Origin: Seminavis robusta
Lineage: Eukaryota > Bacillariophyta > Bacillariophyceae > Naviculales > Naviculaceae
DNA: 64,000 bases
NCBI GenBank assembly: GCA_903772945.1
Contig: CAICTM010000229.1
Span: 24,485-88,484 of the forward strand
Reading direction: 5' to 3'
The notes under the pieces are model-generated. The model saw only the letters and a program-made list of their open reading frames with translations. It was not told the DNA's origin and did no database searches. The translations under genes and the position numbers were made by a program. Positions 34,224 to 44,237 of the stretch are shown here, one piece after another; the stretch's first letter is position 1; the number at the start of each line of letters is the position of its first letter.

Positions 34224-34763
34224 ATGGCGGAAGAAGCGCAATTCAAATCGACCTCCTTTGAGATGACAACCACGGCTCCTATTGCGATGACTGACTGGAA
34301 CATCCAGTCCATTGGGCGGAAGATCCAAGAAGGGCTTGCTGAGGCCGTGAATGAAGGGAAGAATTTGTTCTTGCTTTTCTTTCTGAAGCACAACGTCCTC
34401 TTTCCTCCACGACGTCTCTTCTTTGACGGCATTGAAGGCTCTGTTAGATCCTCCTCTTCGCAGCACCTCGAGATCATTTCCAACCAAGGCAACCGCATCA
34501 TCTTCGTGCAGTTTGTAGGAGGTGCAAGCTCATTTGGTCTCGCTGAGGCGATTTCTTCGGATGACGAGGCTGCGTTGGCTGCGGCTCAGGCCCCTCCTGT
34601 GGATCAGGCCCCTCATGCGGTCCCACCTCCCGCTCAAGCAGTCCCACCTCAACAACAAGCTCCTCGCCGTCGTCAACAGCGTCGTCAGCGTCGTGTCCAA
34701 GAAAGCGATGATTCATCGTCCGAGGGAGAGGATTTCATCGGTCTTAGCCAGCTCACCCTCTAA
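34224..34763 (+). CDS. Element-borne protein of unknown function, 179 aa
   Basis: I chose ATG 34224 (MAEEAQFKSTSFEMTTTAPI) because the open part upstream is a short AACGAAGAAACTC-type tandem repeat with no protein character. Residues about 20-100 look globular (IGRKIQEGLAEAVNEG, then LFFLKHNVLFPPRRLFFDG and IIFVQFVGG). The C-terminal third is Ala/Pro/Gln-rich with a strongly basic run (APRRRQQRRQRRVQ) followed by an acidic Ser stretch, a plausible nuclear localisation signal and phosphorylation patch. Divergent from the 33320-33871 gene, inside the element. No family recognised. Confidence 0.55.
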   Translation: MAEEAQFKSTSFEMTTTAPIAMTDWNIQSIGRKIQEGLAEAVNEGKNLFLLFFLKHNVLFPPRRLFFDGIEGSVRSSSSQHLEIISNQGNRIIFVQFVGGASSFGLAEAISSDDEAALAAAQAPPVDQAPHAVPPPAQAVPPQQQAPRRRQQRRQRRVQESDDSSSEGEDFIGLSQLTL

Positions 34764-35346
34764 TCCAACCCAACAGTCAACATCCGGTGTCCCACCCAAG
34801 TAGTAGCAGAGGCTCTGGTGTGTATAGCACCGCCCTATTGGCCTCAAACAGCGCCATGGCCGACGCTTTTCCAAGCATGCTGTTTCATCGTGTTGTTTTT
34901 AACATTCGGTGTCAAAACACCTTTATATGTTGTTAAATCCATTTAACGGTGTTAAAAGCTATTCACTAGTAATTATCTAGTAACCGAATGTTAAATGCGA
35001 TGTCCGGTGTTAAAAGGTGTTAAATGTGTACAGTCGTGCACGAACAGCAGATCTACCGTACCGTACGGTACTAGCTAGCTAGTACTGTACGTACATGATG
35101 TTGTACTGTAAGATTCGATTCGATTCGATTCATGTCGAGGAGATGAGGCAACCTATTGCACGCCTTCATTGAATAATTCCACGCATCGAGGAAGGCTTTG
35201 GGCCACCATGGGCAGTGGATTATCTATTTGGGCTGTTCATGATACGACCCATCTACCTATAGCTAGCTAGCTATGAGTTGAGTTGTCTCGGGTACATGCA
35301 ACGCAACTGGCTTCGAATAGCCACGGTGGGTGGTAATGCTTGTTTC
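34764..35346. other. Right terminus of the element and adjoining intergenic DNA
   Basis: 34897-35031 carries the right TTTAAC-type array and the terminal repeat. Beyond it are CCGTACGG and TAGC palindromes (35055-35085), a GATTC short tandem (35111-35130) and a TAGC run near 35261. No gene seen. Confidence 0.6.
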
Positions 35347-35857
35347 ATGCATGATTCGCTCGCTCAAGGAAGACACAACGGGGACGATTGATGGGGCGGA
35401 ATGGTTGGTGGTATTGAAAAACGAATGGAAACAGCCCGCTAGCAAGCTAGATTGTTTTCCAGCAACTTGGCTACGGGTGGTAGGCAATGGCCTTTTAGCT
35501 CAACCAAGCGACCCAAATCAAGTGTGCAGCTCGGTCACTGCAGAAAATAAGTGCAAGTGCATTACATCTCATCTTGACAGCAAGTGGTGAAATGGTGAAG
35601 TGCAAAGCTCCACCAAGTTCAGGTCCTCGCATTGTACGCTCATGAGCTGCCTCGATCCAGGTTTGATTAGTATTTCGCTCAGTAATGTATTCGCCAGGTG
35701 TGTTGCTTCTTAGCTGCGAGTGACTCAGTCAGCCAGTGGCTCAATGAGCTTTGCTTCCTGCCGCTGGGTGGAGACTGACAAAGGACCGGCTGTGAATAGT
35801 TGAAACAAGTAAGACCGAAGACAGATTCCATCCGCGATTTCAAGGTTTCAAGTCAGG
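35347..35857 (+). repeat. Unrecognised interspersed repeat, copy A
   Basis: It shares ordered blocks with copy B at 38500-39393 in the same orientation: GGGGACGA, AAACAGCCC, CAGCAACTTGGCT, CTCGGTCACTGCAGAAA, GACAGCAAGTGGTGAAA, ACGCTCATGAGC, TTTCGCTCAGTAAT, GTGGCTCAATG, ACTGACAAA, AAGACCG and TTTCAAGTCAG. Copy A is about 510 bp. No coding frame is shared. Confidence 0.7.
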
Positions 35858-36295
35858 CATGTGCACAGCAGCACAACCGCAACTGCAGCAACCGCACCCG
35901 CAATGAATGGATTGTGCACATAATACCAACCCGTACATTCCTATACCGGTACCGGTACCTCCAAGATAGAAAAAGTGCTACCGTATACCAGTACCGCCCC
36001 CAAGACAGGACAAGAGTGCAAAGTGTGATATTTGCGGTGCGTTTTCATGAAGGGTGCAACTAATGATTTGGCGATCTTGCCGTTGTTGACTTCCAACAAA
36101 GCCACGGCTTTGAGATTTTGGTAGCAAGGATCTAGAAAATGAATCTTGTAGGGGGTGGAAGATACGTTGCTTTCACGTACACCACACTGGAGATTGTAAA
36201 TGAAACTTATCATACGGACACGAATCACAGAGATTATGCAGAGCAAAAGATAGTTCCATTCCACTGATCATGTAGGCCAACAAAAATCTGTTTAG
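35858..36295. other. Intergenic, no gene seen
   Basis: From repeat copy A to the stop of the small membrane-protein gene. It has a dense palindrome block near 35940-35958 (TACCGGTACCGGTACC). No coding signal. Confidence 0.55.
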
Positions 36296-36721
36296 TCATC
36301 TTTCTTGGTTGTTGGATCCTTCGCTTCTCACAGTTTCTTCTTCTTCCTGCACCACTACTTGGTCGTCCAGATCTTCTTTCGAACCTTTCGAATGACTTTC
36401 TTTCTTCGAACCTTGGGCCATTTGACCAACGGTTCTACCTTGGTAGTGGTGTATCCCTTGGTTTGGATCCCACCACAATGGCATGGATAGTGCCAGCAAA
36501 AAGGGCATTATAAAATCCACTTCCATACTCAGTTTTCGCTCCGGTTTGCGCCGCGATTCCAGATACCCCATGTAGAGACCCAAACAACCCACGAGCGATG
36601 GAAAGGCAATAAAGACGGCGAGACGGGCCATCCAGGAAATTTGCACTCCCGATGGTGCTTTCGTCGCAGGATATTCCTGGACATGCTTGTCGTAGGTCTT
36701 GTTGGCGGCTTGGTCTGACAT
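36296..36721 (-). CDS. Small two-helix membrane protein, 141 aa
   Basis: ATG at 36721 to stop at 36296, single exon. Two hydrophobic segments, about residues 30-51 (WMARLAVFIAFPSLVGCLGL) and 66-85 (MEVDFIMPFLLALSMPLWW), are separated by a basic loop (ESRRKPERK). The C-terminal 50 residues are polar and charged, probably exposed. No signal peptide. I do not recognise a family; size and layout suit a mitochondrial or ER small membrane subunit, but that is a guess. A Harbinger-like element begins 10 bp upstream of the ATG, so its normal 5' UTR and promoter are displaced. Confidence 0.65.
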   Translation of the reverse strand: MSDQAANKTYDKHVQEYPATKAPSGVQISWMARLAVFIAFPSLVGCLGLYMGYLESRRKPERKLSMEVDFIMPFLLALSMPLWWDPNQGIHHYQGRTVGQMAQGSKKESHSKGSKEDLDDQVVVQEEEETVRSEGSNNQER

Positions 36722-36734
36722 TATCAGTTAGTTA

Positions 36735-37605
36735 GGCCGCTCTCTACCGGAGGGACTAAAGTAGCGACTAAAGGAATCCTTTAGGTGGTTGTTTAGTTCA
36801 AGATTTAGTCATTATCCTTTAGTAATGGTGGTGTCTACCAGCAGATGACTAAATCTGGGACTAAACAATTTAGTCAGTTCTTTAGTCATTTGGACCTGTC
36901 TACCGGTACCCATCGCCAGCACTAAACAAATGACTAAACGGAACACTCGTGGACTTAAAGGACTCAAACAAGATTTAACAAAAGTGATCACTTGGTGGGC
37001 TACCAATATTCTATCAGCATGGTGGATTTAAAGGACTCAAACAAAGACTTAACAGAAGTGATTCCTTTTTTGAGATAACAAGACTCACCATTGGGATGCA
37101 CCTCTCCTCTGTCATTGGATCGTTCGATCGTTTGCACCTCTACTACCATTCAATCGTTCGATCGTTTGCACCTCTACTACCAGTACCGGTATCATTCAAT
37201 CGTTCGATCGATCGTTCGATCGATCGTTTGCACCTCTACTACGGTATCATTCGATCGTCGAACGATCCTATCATTGGATCGTTCGATCCTTTGCACCTCT
37301 ACTCTATCAGCTCTGTCGCGATGCTCTGATAGTGAGGCTGTGCAATGAGGCTGCTGTTCTTTTTTAAAGTGCTGTTCTTTTTTTAAAGTGCTGTTCTTAA
37401 AGAGTTCTTAAAGAGGCTTTAGTCGTTACGCTCACTCACCGACTAACCAGCCTCCCGTTAGTCGGTGAACCAACCTTGTGACTAAGGCTTTAGTCCTTTG
37501 GACCTTTAGTCCCTTGGGTAGACACCACCCCAAGAGACTAAACTATCGACTAAACCATGAAATATGGCTTAGTCGCTACTTTAGTCCCTCCGGTAGAGAG
37601 CGGCC
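36735..37605. mobile_element. PIF/Harbinger-like non-autonomous TIR element
   Basis: Perfect 37-bp terminal inverted repeats (36735-36771 and 37569-37605) start with GGCCGCTCTCTACCGGAGGG. Immediately outside both ends stands TTA (36732-36734 and 37606-37608), the 3-bp target duplication typical of PIF/Harbinger elements. A second inverted block (GGTGGTGTCTACC) occurs inside each arm near 36829 and 37518. It is 871 bp long with no transposase, so it is a MITE-like derivative. Its middle holds a minisatellite. Many GACTAAA-type motifs fill both arms. Confidence 0.88.
37113..37305. repeat. Minisatellite within the TIR element
   Basis: About five imperfect copies of a 32-45 bp unit containing ATCGTTCGATCG followed by TTTGCACCTCTACTA. 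Units differ by small indels and extra CGAT steps, which distinguishes it from an array with unique spacers. Confidence 0.8.
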
Positions 37606-37785
37606 TTAGTCTCAATAAAATAATGCATCTGCCTACCGCTACAAGTATTGCACTGCTTTTCGAAGATTCGACATCGAATCTAGCTAGAGAGCTAGGATGA
37701 CAAGAAGACGGAACAGAGAAAACGATGAGATGAATTGGTGTAGGCATGATAGTTTTCCAAATTTTTTCTTCAAGCAGTAAGAAAC

Positions 37786-37865
37786 GGTGAGGTGGCCGAG
37801 CGGTCTAAGGCGCAACGTTAAGGCCGTTGTCTTCATTGGCGAGGGTTCGAATCCCTCCCTCATCA
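37786..37865 (+). tRNA. tRNA-Leu (AAG)
   Basis: An 80-nt type II tRNA. The acceptor stem GGTGAGG pairs with CCTCATC and the discriminator is A37865. The box A region is TGGCCGAGCGG and box B is GGTTCGAATCC. The anticodon stem CAACG/CGTTG closes the 7-nt loop TTAAGGC, giving anticodon AAG for CUU leucine codons. The long variable arm is as expected for Leu. No intron and no encoded CCA. TTTT follows at 37867-37870, a minimal Pol III stop. Confidence 0.95.
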
Positions 37866-38499
37866 GTTTTGCATGAAGAGCTCCATGGCCAGGCATCTTT
37901 TGGATCCTCCTATGGCATGTGTACATGTATGTATGGTGCGAGGAGGACAGCAACTTGATCATTCGAGGAAGCATCTCATTTGATGTATTCCTTCTTTCGG
38001 ATCCTATGAGGACGACAACCTGATCATATGAGGAGGCAGCAACAGAAGGCCAGGCTCTCTACTATCAGTTATATTTTCTACACAGCAAACCTACTTCGGG
38101 ATTCTTCTTCAGTCTTCATTATTGACGGTATGGCACTTGGTCAGGCATGCATTGATAAACTTCCCCTAGCTAGTCTAGTTCTCTTGGGCTTTGCCCTTGG
38201 TTGCCCTGCATTTTTTCATTGGCAGTATTGAAAACGTTGGTGTTCCACTTGAGCTTCTTCAGTCCTCGCAGAGTCTTGAGCTTTGTTTGCACCCACCCCT
38301 CCGTTAGGCCATGGCTGGCCACCATATAGGCATTAGCTACCGGTCTGCATGGGCTAAGCGCAGCATTGGATTATTTGGGGCTGTTAGGTTGCAATGAGTA
38401 TCTACTAGCATGGCTAGCCCGATTGCCAGGAGCTTTAAGTGTTGGGTTGTCTCAGGTCACCGAGCCAATCGCTTTGGCTACAGCGGGCAATTTCATAAT
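37866..38499. other. Intergenic, no gene seen
   Basis: From the tRNA to repeat copy B. Short frames only, none with a domain. TAGCTAG-type motifs near 38167. Confidence 0.6.
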
Positions 38500-39393
38500 G
38501 CGCTCAAAAGAGGCAGGACACAAAGGGGACGAGTGGTGGGGGGAATGGCTGGTGCGGTATTGCCTATTTGGAAAGCTCCGTTATTGGTGAAAGCCGCACA
38601 AACGCAAACAGACAAGAAAGTGGGCTGAAATCGAAGATACAGACCATCGGAGAGAAGAGGCTATTCTGGCTGGTAGCTAAATCTACTCGCTCCAGTCCTC
38701 AGTACCGGTACCGGTAGGTAAACTCTTAAGGGAAACAGCCCACTAGATTGTTCTGCAGCAACTTGGCTGGAGGGTGGTACGGTACCGGTAGGCCTTGTTG
38801 CTCAACCAAGAAAGGGGCATGGGACCCAACAATGCAAGTGTGGCTGCTCGGTCACTGCAGAAACAAGTGGAGTACACCGTGACAGCAAGTGGTGAAAGAA
38901 TGGTGAAATGCACCACCAAGTGCAAACCCTCGTAGGACGCTCATGAGCGGGGTTGATCCTTTCGCTCAGTAATTCGCCAGTGTTTTGCTTCTTGCGAGTC
39001 CAGTCGGTGGCTCAATGCTGAGCTTTCCCGGCGAGTTGTTGCTTGAACTGTCATCATTGCTCCGAGCTGGTGTTTTGTAAGTTCCTCTACTTGACAGCGA
39101 AAGTAGGTAGTGTTCTGTGTTCTGTTCTGCAACGGTGGCAACATTCGCTGAAATAGAAACCTTTACACGACGGCAAACAGAAAGCAGAAACCCACCGAGA
39201 GAGCTTCTTTCTTCAGCGCCTTTCAATTGGTCCTTTTGTTCTGTTGGCAAGACGCACAACCGTTGGTGGTGGCCGCTGGCTGGATACTGACAAATTGACA
39301 AAGCAGCACTTGCTGTAAACAGTTTGCTGGCTGTGGACTCTGGTGGAGAAACCAGGAAGACCGCTTCTAGCTAGTAGCAGCGCTTTCAAGTCA
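38500..39393 (+). repeat. Unrecognised interspersed repeat, copy B
   Basis: Same orientation and block order as copy A (35347-35857). It is longer, about 890 bp, because of an insertion between about 38563 and 38730 (with GTACCGGTACCGG) and another between about 39030 and 39270. No protein-coding frame is conserved between copies. Confidence 0.7.
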
Positions 39394-40910
39394 GTGTGCG
39401 CATGCGATGAGATGCTCCTGTACTCGTAGTAGCCTGGTCACCAGCAACTGGAGTAGATGACGAGATGACGATGTACGTGCATGTAGCGGCTGATGTAGCA
39501 CAAGATGAAATAATGCGAGAGTGAAATAAGTAGTCATCTACTCAGTCATGACGGATGGAGAATGGAGAACATGACTAAACTTACTTGTACTAGTAAGGAA
39601 AACCCACTGCCCATGTTGTACGAGAACTACAGTACTATTGTACTGTACCGTAAAAGTACCAATCCAGACAATCCAGTACAGTACTAACCGTAGAAGAGAC
39701 ACTGCAGGAGCCACTGATCTAAAGTCTAAAGTACTACTGTATGAGTAGTGATGTGTTATGTGTTTTACACTGTAAGCATTGCCGGTGACTCACAGATTCA
39801 CAGCACAATTTACAGAATGCTTCACAGTCTCAGAAACTCAATAAACTCTCCCGTCTCGAAATCTCAGTGCTCCTAATTCTCAGTGAAAACACTAAAGATA
39901 CTATAATACCCTTGATTTTTAGAAGCATATACTATTACAGCTACTATTTCTTGGCATCAAAGCTAGCAAGCGCTGAATGGTCACAGAGCCCAGAGGTTTG
40001 ATTTTGGATTTTGGCTAACGTACCAAGCCTGCAAGAAGGCTCCCACCGGTAGCTACCGGTAGGGAAGCGTAAGAAGTACGATAGCCTTATCAGTACACTG
40101 TAGTATGACACCATCAAAATTACTTGAAACACTACCCAGGTTGCGTTTAATCTGCCTATAGGCATGTCATAGCGGTGGAGATGTCCCTCCCTTCGGTGTC
40201 CAATGTGTAACGAGGAAGAGAGCAATTGACCACCCACAACGGTAGGGCTCGCTAGTCTGAATGGGATTTCTTCAGGATTTCTTCCTGACCTCGATTCGTT
40301 AGCGGCATATCAAGAAACTACTCTGTGCTGACGCTACTAGCTAGCTAGCCTCTAGCTAGAGTTAGTTTGCTAGCTAGAAGGGTCAGGACGAAAGAAAGCA
40401 AGGGCCAACGACTTGCCATGGGTTGCCTCCAAGAAAATAGTTTCTTCTGAGCGAGTTGAGAGCGTCGAAACCAAATCGAAAGTTTCTAACATGTGATGAA
40501 CCCAGTGGAACCGATTTGGCTACTGTAGATTTTGCTGACCCGCCACCTACCACCCTCAATGCTCAATGCGCGACCAGAGGCCAGCACCACCAACCACCAC
40601 CCACCGGTACCACCGCAGTTTGACCAAAGGCCGCTACCTCTTGCTTGCTGCATGTCCATTATGCTGCCTTGGTTACTCGGGTTACTCGATGTTTAGCCAG
40701 TAGCCATCTCATCGAGAACTAAAGTGTACCCAGTCGTAACCACAGCGAGCTAGCCAAGAAACCCCCGAAAGATTCAGCAGTGTTGGTCGCTTGACTGCTT
40801 CTGAGTTCGTTTTCACCATCAACTAGACTAGATCTAATCAAGATCTCACAATTTCAACTTCTCTCCTCTCCCAAAAGGCATCACAAAACGAAGTAAAGCA
40901 TCGAGATACC
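39394..40910. other. Intergenic, no gene seen
   Basis: About 1.5 kb of AT-rich and palindrome-rich DNA (GTACTGTACCGT near 39640, CTAGCTAG near 40338) ahead of the 40911 gene. No credible coding region. Confidence 0.55.
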
Positions 40911-41465
40911 ATGGCTACCCTCACGTTGATTCCCTCCAATGATATCATTGCCACCACCGTCGACATGGTGAATCCTTGTGCCACCATCACGACTACAGCT
41001 GTTACCCCCAAGAGCATGAGAAGAAGTATTCGCTTTGATGAAGATCCCGTGTCGGATATCTTCATTGTCAACCGCATCTGCGAGAGTCTCATCTTGACCA
41101 TGTTCTACCAACCAGAAGACTTTGCTCGTTTCCGCTACGAGCGAAATATTGAAATGATGGAGCTGCAGCAACAGCAGGGTGGACGAAGGCGATTCCCCCA
41201 GCGTTGCAGCATGGACCTAGTGAGGAACAACATGGCCGTCCCCGCTGCTCCTCCTCGAGAGGTCGATCCTTTGAGGGTCAAGATTCAGCGCCCCAAGTCA
41301 ACACGAGGCATATCTCCTGTGCGCTCTTCTACTGGGCGTTCCGCGTCTCCTGTACAGAATGGACGACAGCTCTCTCCACTCCGCCCCTGTTCTCGTAGAC
41401 GTCCACAGACGCATTCTCGACCTAAAAACAGCGGCGGCAAGCGACCCATGGCCTTGGCTGCCTAA
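40911..41465 (+). CDS. Basic protein with a conserved-looking diatom motif, 184 aa
   Basis: A single exon starting ATACC-ATG-GCT. Residues about 38-75 (RSIRFDEDPVSDIFIVNRIC, then ESLILTMFYQPEDFARFRYE) form the only folded-looking part. Similar segments, with a basic or acidic run before a Trp/Phe-Tyr and a Phe-Arg stretch, recur in short diatom proteins, but I know of no assigned function. The rest is Ser/Arg/Pro-rich with RS-like repeats (SPVRSSTGRSASPVQ) and is probably disordered, nuclear and phosphorylated. No signal peptide, no membrane helix. Confidence 0.7.
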   Translation: MATLTLIPSNDIIATTVDMVNPCATITTTAVTPKSMRRSIRFDEDPVSDIFIVNRICESLILTMFYQPEDFARFRYERNIEMMELQQQQGGRRRFPQRCSMDLVRNNMAVPAAPPREVDPLRVKIQRPKSTRGISPVRSSTGRSASPVQNGRQLSPLRPCSRRRPQTHSRPKNSGGKRPMALAA

Positions 41466-42698
41466 TTTAATTGCTCATTCGCCGACCAATCTTTGCTGAT
41501 CTCCAGCCAGTACCGTACACAGTGTAGTAACCAATGATTTGGGTCGTCAGGAAACGGGGACGAAACTTGAACAAAACATCTCAACTCATTCATATGGGAC
41601 GTCGAGGTGCTCTTTTGTAAACAGAAAATAAAATACGTAGACAACATCCTTTTCTAGAATCTCAAAATGCCTTCTGCTTAATCTTTCGCGAACATTTTCA
41701 AATATGTGTGCATAGACCAAGTCAAGTATTGGTGGATTTCACTCTCCCGTGCTCTAGCTAGGCACCGGCGGTCCCAGCTAGCCAGCCAGTGAAGGCCATG
41801 AAGAGGACACATCCTGTTGAACAAGAGGATGGGTGCAAAGAAACATGGCTGGTAGCAAGATCAAACCCGTTATCGTTACGTATGTACATGACATTGTATC
41901 TACAGTCCTAGCCGCTTAAGGAAATTCAGTATACCCTTTAGTTTGAGTGTCTTTTCGTACAGAGCATCCGTTGCCATGATTTGCAGTGCTATGGAATAGG
42001 TCGGGTAGGCATGTGTGACATACGACAGTTGATCAAAGGATAGTTTGGCATGGAATCCAATCTGAAGATTTAATAAAAGCTTCCACATGGATTTTGAGTG
42101 CCATTTCCCAGGTTTGTATAAGGAGCTAGTTGATTGGAGGTTTTACTGATCTAGTACCGTAGTTACTGTGCAAAATCCACTGTTGGATTCTCAGCCGTTT
42201 TCTTGAGTATGATTTGGCGGGTAAGATCCCACTAGTAGTATCGTGATAAACCTACAGTTGGATTTTCGGCCGTTTCGTTCCTTTTAATTAAGTAAACCCA
42301 GGACAAGCTACTAGCCGTTGAAATGGCAATGAAACACGACTGATTCACCGGTAAACTGTACCTACCGCGTACATGACAACAACAAGGATCGGCAACAACA
42401 ACAACCAGCAACAACACGCGACAACAACAAACAATGGCTCTCTTGTTGACCATTCCTCGGGCTTATGGCAGTGTAGATTACATACAAAGATCTCCCGCCT
42501 CACTGGCGCCCTTGGCATCGGCTTCAACCTCAGCATCGGCTTCGGCTTTTCCAGGCCTTCGGCCTTCCTTTTGCCTCAGCCTCTGCTTTGGTTGAGCCTC
42601 TGCCTCGGGCTTCAAATCCACGGTCAATCATGCACCTTCGGCTTTGCCTCAGGTTTGCACGACTGACCTGGATTTCCAGTTCGCCGGGAGATTTTTCT
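41466..42698. other. Intergenic with low-complexity DNA
   Basis: Between the convergent 40911 gene and the oxidoreductase. It contains a CAACAA-rich stretch (42376-42435) and a GCC/GGC-type low-complexity block (42500-42640) directly beyond the oxidoreductase stop codon. No gene seen. Confidence 0.55.
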
Positions 42699-44237
42699 TC
42701 ACATGGCGACTCCAATTTCGCAAATCATTTCCCCCGCCGCAGGTCCCATAATGGTGGCACCCAGAATCTTGAGATTCTTTTTGAGATAGACAATCTTGAT
42801 CAATCCAGCTTCCTCTTCGCTTTCGCAAATGGCCCGATCGACATGACTCATGGATTGGACGGCGACACCGACATTTTTGGCGCCGTATTCTTCCACGGCT
42901 TGGGCATGTCGCAGTCCAATCGAAGAGACTTCCGGGGCCGTGTACGTGGCGGATGGTATTTGTTCCGGTGCCTTGACTCCCTTGTCACTAAACGGCAGAA
43001 CAATGTTCCGAGCGGCAATGCCACCCTGGAATCCCGCATAGTGGGTGTATTGTTGTTTGGCAGTACAGTCTCCCGCGGCATAAATGCGTTTGACAGAAGT
43101 TTGCATCTTGTCATTGGTTTCAATGCAATTATTATCATCCTTGTTGAGTTGGACTCCAATCTCTTCGAGTCCGAATCCAGCCGTGTTGGGTTTGCGACCG
43201 ACGGCAATCAACAGGAGATCTCCGGTACCCGTTTTGGATCCATCGGAAGTTTGGTAGGTGAATTTGTGCCCACCATTGCCGTCCTTTTCGACCTTGACAA
43301 CCTTTCCTTTGCATCGTTGGATTCCTTCCTTGGCAAATACTTTTTCCAATGTTTCGGAAACTTCTGGTTCTTCTCGTTCCAGTAATCTGTCACATTTACA
43401 AAAAAACACATCAGCATGGAATTTGTTTTGAAAACGATTGGTTGATTGAATCATTGCAATACCATCATGAACTTACGTTTCGGCCACGTGCGTGACAGTG
43501 GCCCCTAATCGACCAAATGCTTGTGCCAATTCGCATCCAATGGGTCCTCCCCCCACCACTGTCAATCGTTTGGGTACCTCTTCCAGGTCAAATATTTGTT
43601 CATAGGTCAAAAATGGAACTGTGGAAAGTCCTTGAATCAAATCATCGGATGGTTCCATGGGCGACGCTCCCGTGGCAATGACAATGCCCATTTTGGCATG
43701 CAACAAGGATGTATCATTGTCATTGTCATTATCATTTTTGCCAACAGTACTCAATTGGAGTGTCTTGTCATCCACAAAAGTCGCCTTTTTCCCGACAATA
43801 GTATCAATCCCCAACTTGGCCATGGCTTGGGGAGAATCATCTTCGTCGTGAATGTGTTGAATTTTGGCTCGAATTTTGTCCTTGATGGCTTTCATATCAA
43901 TTTGCAAGTCATTGCCACTTGTTTGAATCCCCCCAAATTTGGTGGGTGCCGTGCGAATGGTATGGGCCGCTTTGGCGGCCGCAATCAAGGATTTGCTGGG
44001 GACACATCCCGTCCACGTACAATATCCTCCCATGCGTGCCTGTTCGACAATGACGGTGGACTTGCCAAACGTCGATGCCACCTTGGCGGCTGTTAACCCG
44101 GCTGCCCCGCCACCGATAATGACGACATCGTACGACGATTGGGATGCACTTGCCAAAGCAGATGTATAGTAGGGGACGGTGACTGCTGCTACCAAGAGAA
44201 AGAGCGTCCAAAAGGCTGTTCCACCGCGAATCATCAT
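42699..44237 (-). CDS. Pyridine nucleotide-disulfide oxidoreductase, C-terminally short
   Basis: Two exons, 44237-43477 and 43386-42699, giving 482 aa. An N-terminal signal peptide or presequence (TAFWTLFLLVAAVTVPYYTS) precedes the FAD-binding GGGAAG motif. The redox centre GGYCTWTGCVPSK has the C-x4-C disulfide of class I flavoenzymes (dihydrolipoamide dehydrogenase, glutathione and mercuric reductases). The NAD(P)-binding VVGGGPIGCELA and the second FAD motif IYAAGDC follow. The protein stops at GEMICEIGVAM, where relatives go on for 50 or more residues, including the His-Glu pair and much of the dimer interface. So it is either a truncated gene or lacks an unseen last exon. The sequence beyond the stop is low complexity. 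The substrate cannot be inferred; the family is certain. Confidence 0.88.

Larger units (their letters stand above)
28198..35031. mobile_element. DNA transposon-like element with TIRs and accessory genes
   Basis: Both ends carry a 23-bp inverted repeat (28198-28220 and 35009-35031) with one mismatch, core TTTAACACCTTTTAAC. Inside each end many TTTAACAC/GTTAAA-type motifs form subterminal arrays (28200-28460 and 34897-35025), a common binding layout for transposases. The cargo is a plus-strand DDE-like transposase, a minus-strand RNase H/zinc-ribbon ORF of retrotransposon origin, a minus-strand 183-aa gene and a plus-strand 179-aa gene. The hexamer TGCACG occurs just outside both termini (28192-28197 and 35037-35042), 5 bp displaced on the right, so the exact edge and target duplication are unsure. 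Superfamily not recognised. Confidence 0.75.

Noticed and set aside
37113-37305. CRISPR-like spaced repeats
   Set aside because: Units are imperfect with no uniform unique spacers, in a nuclear eukaryotic element; it is a minisatellite.
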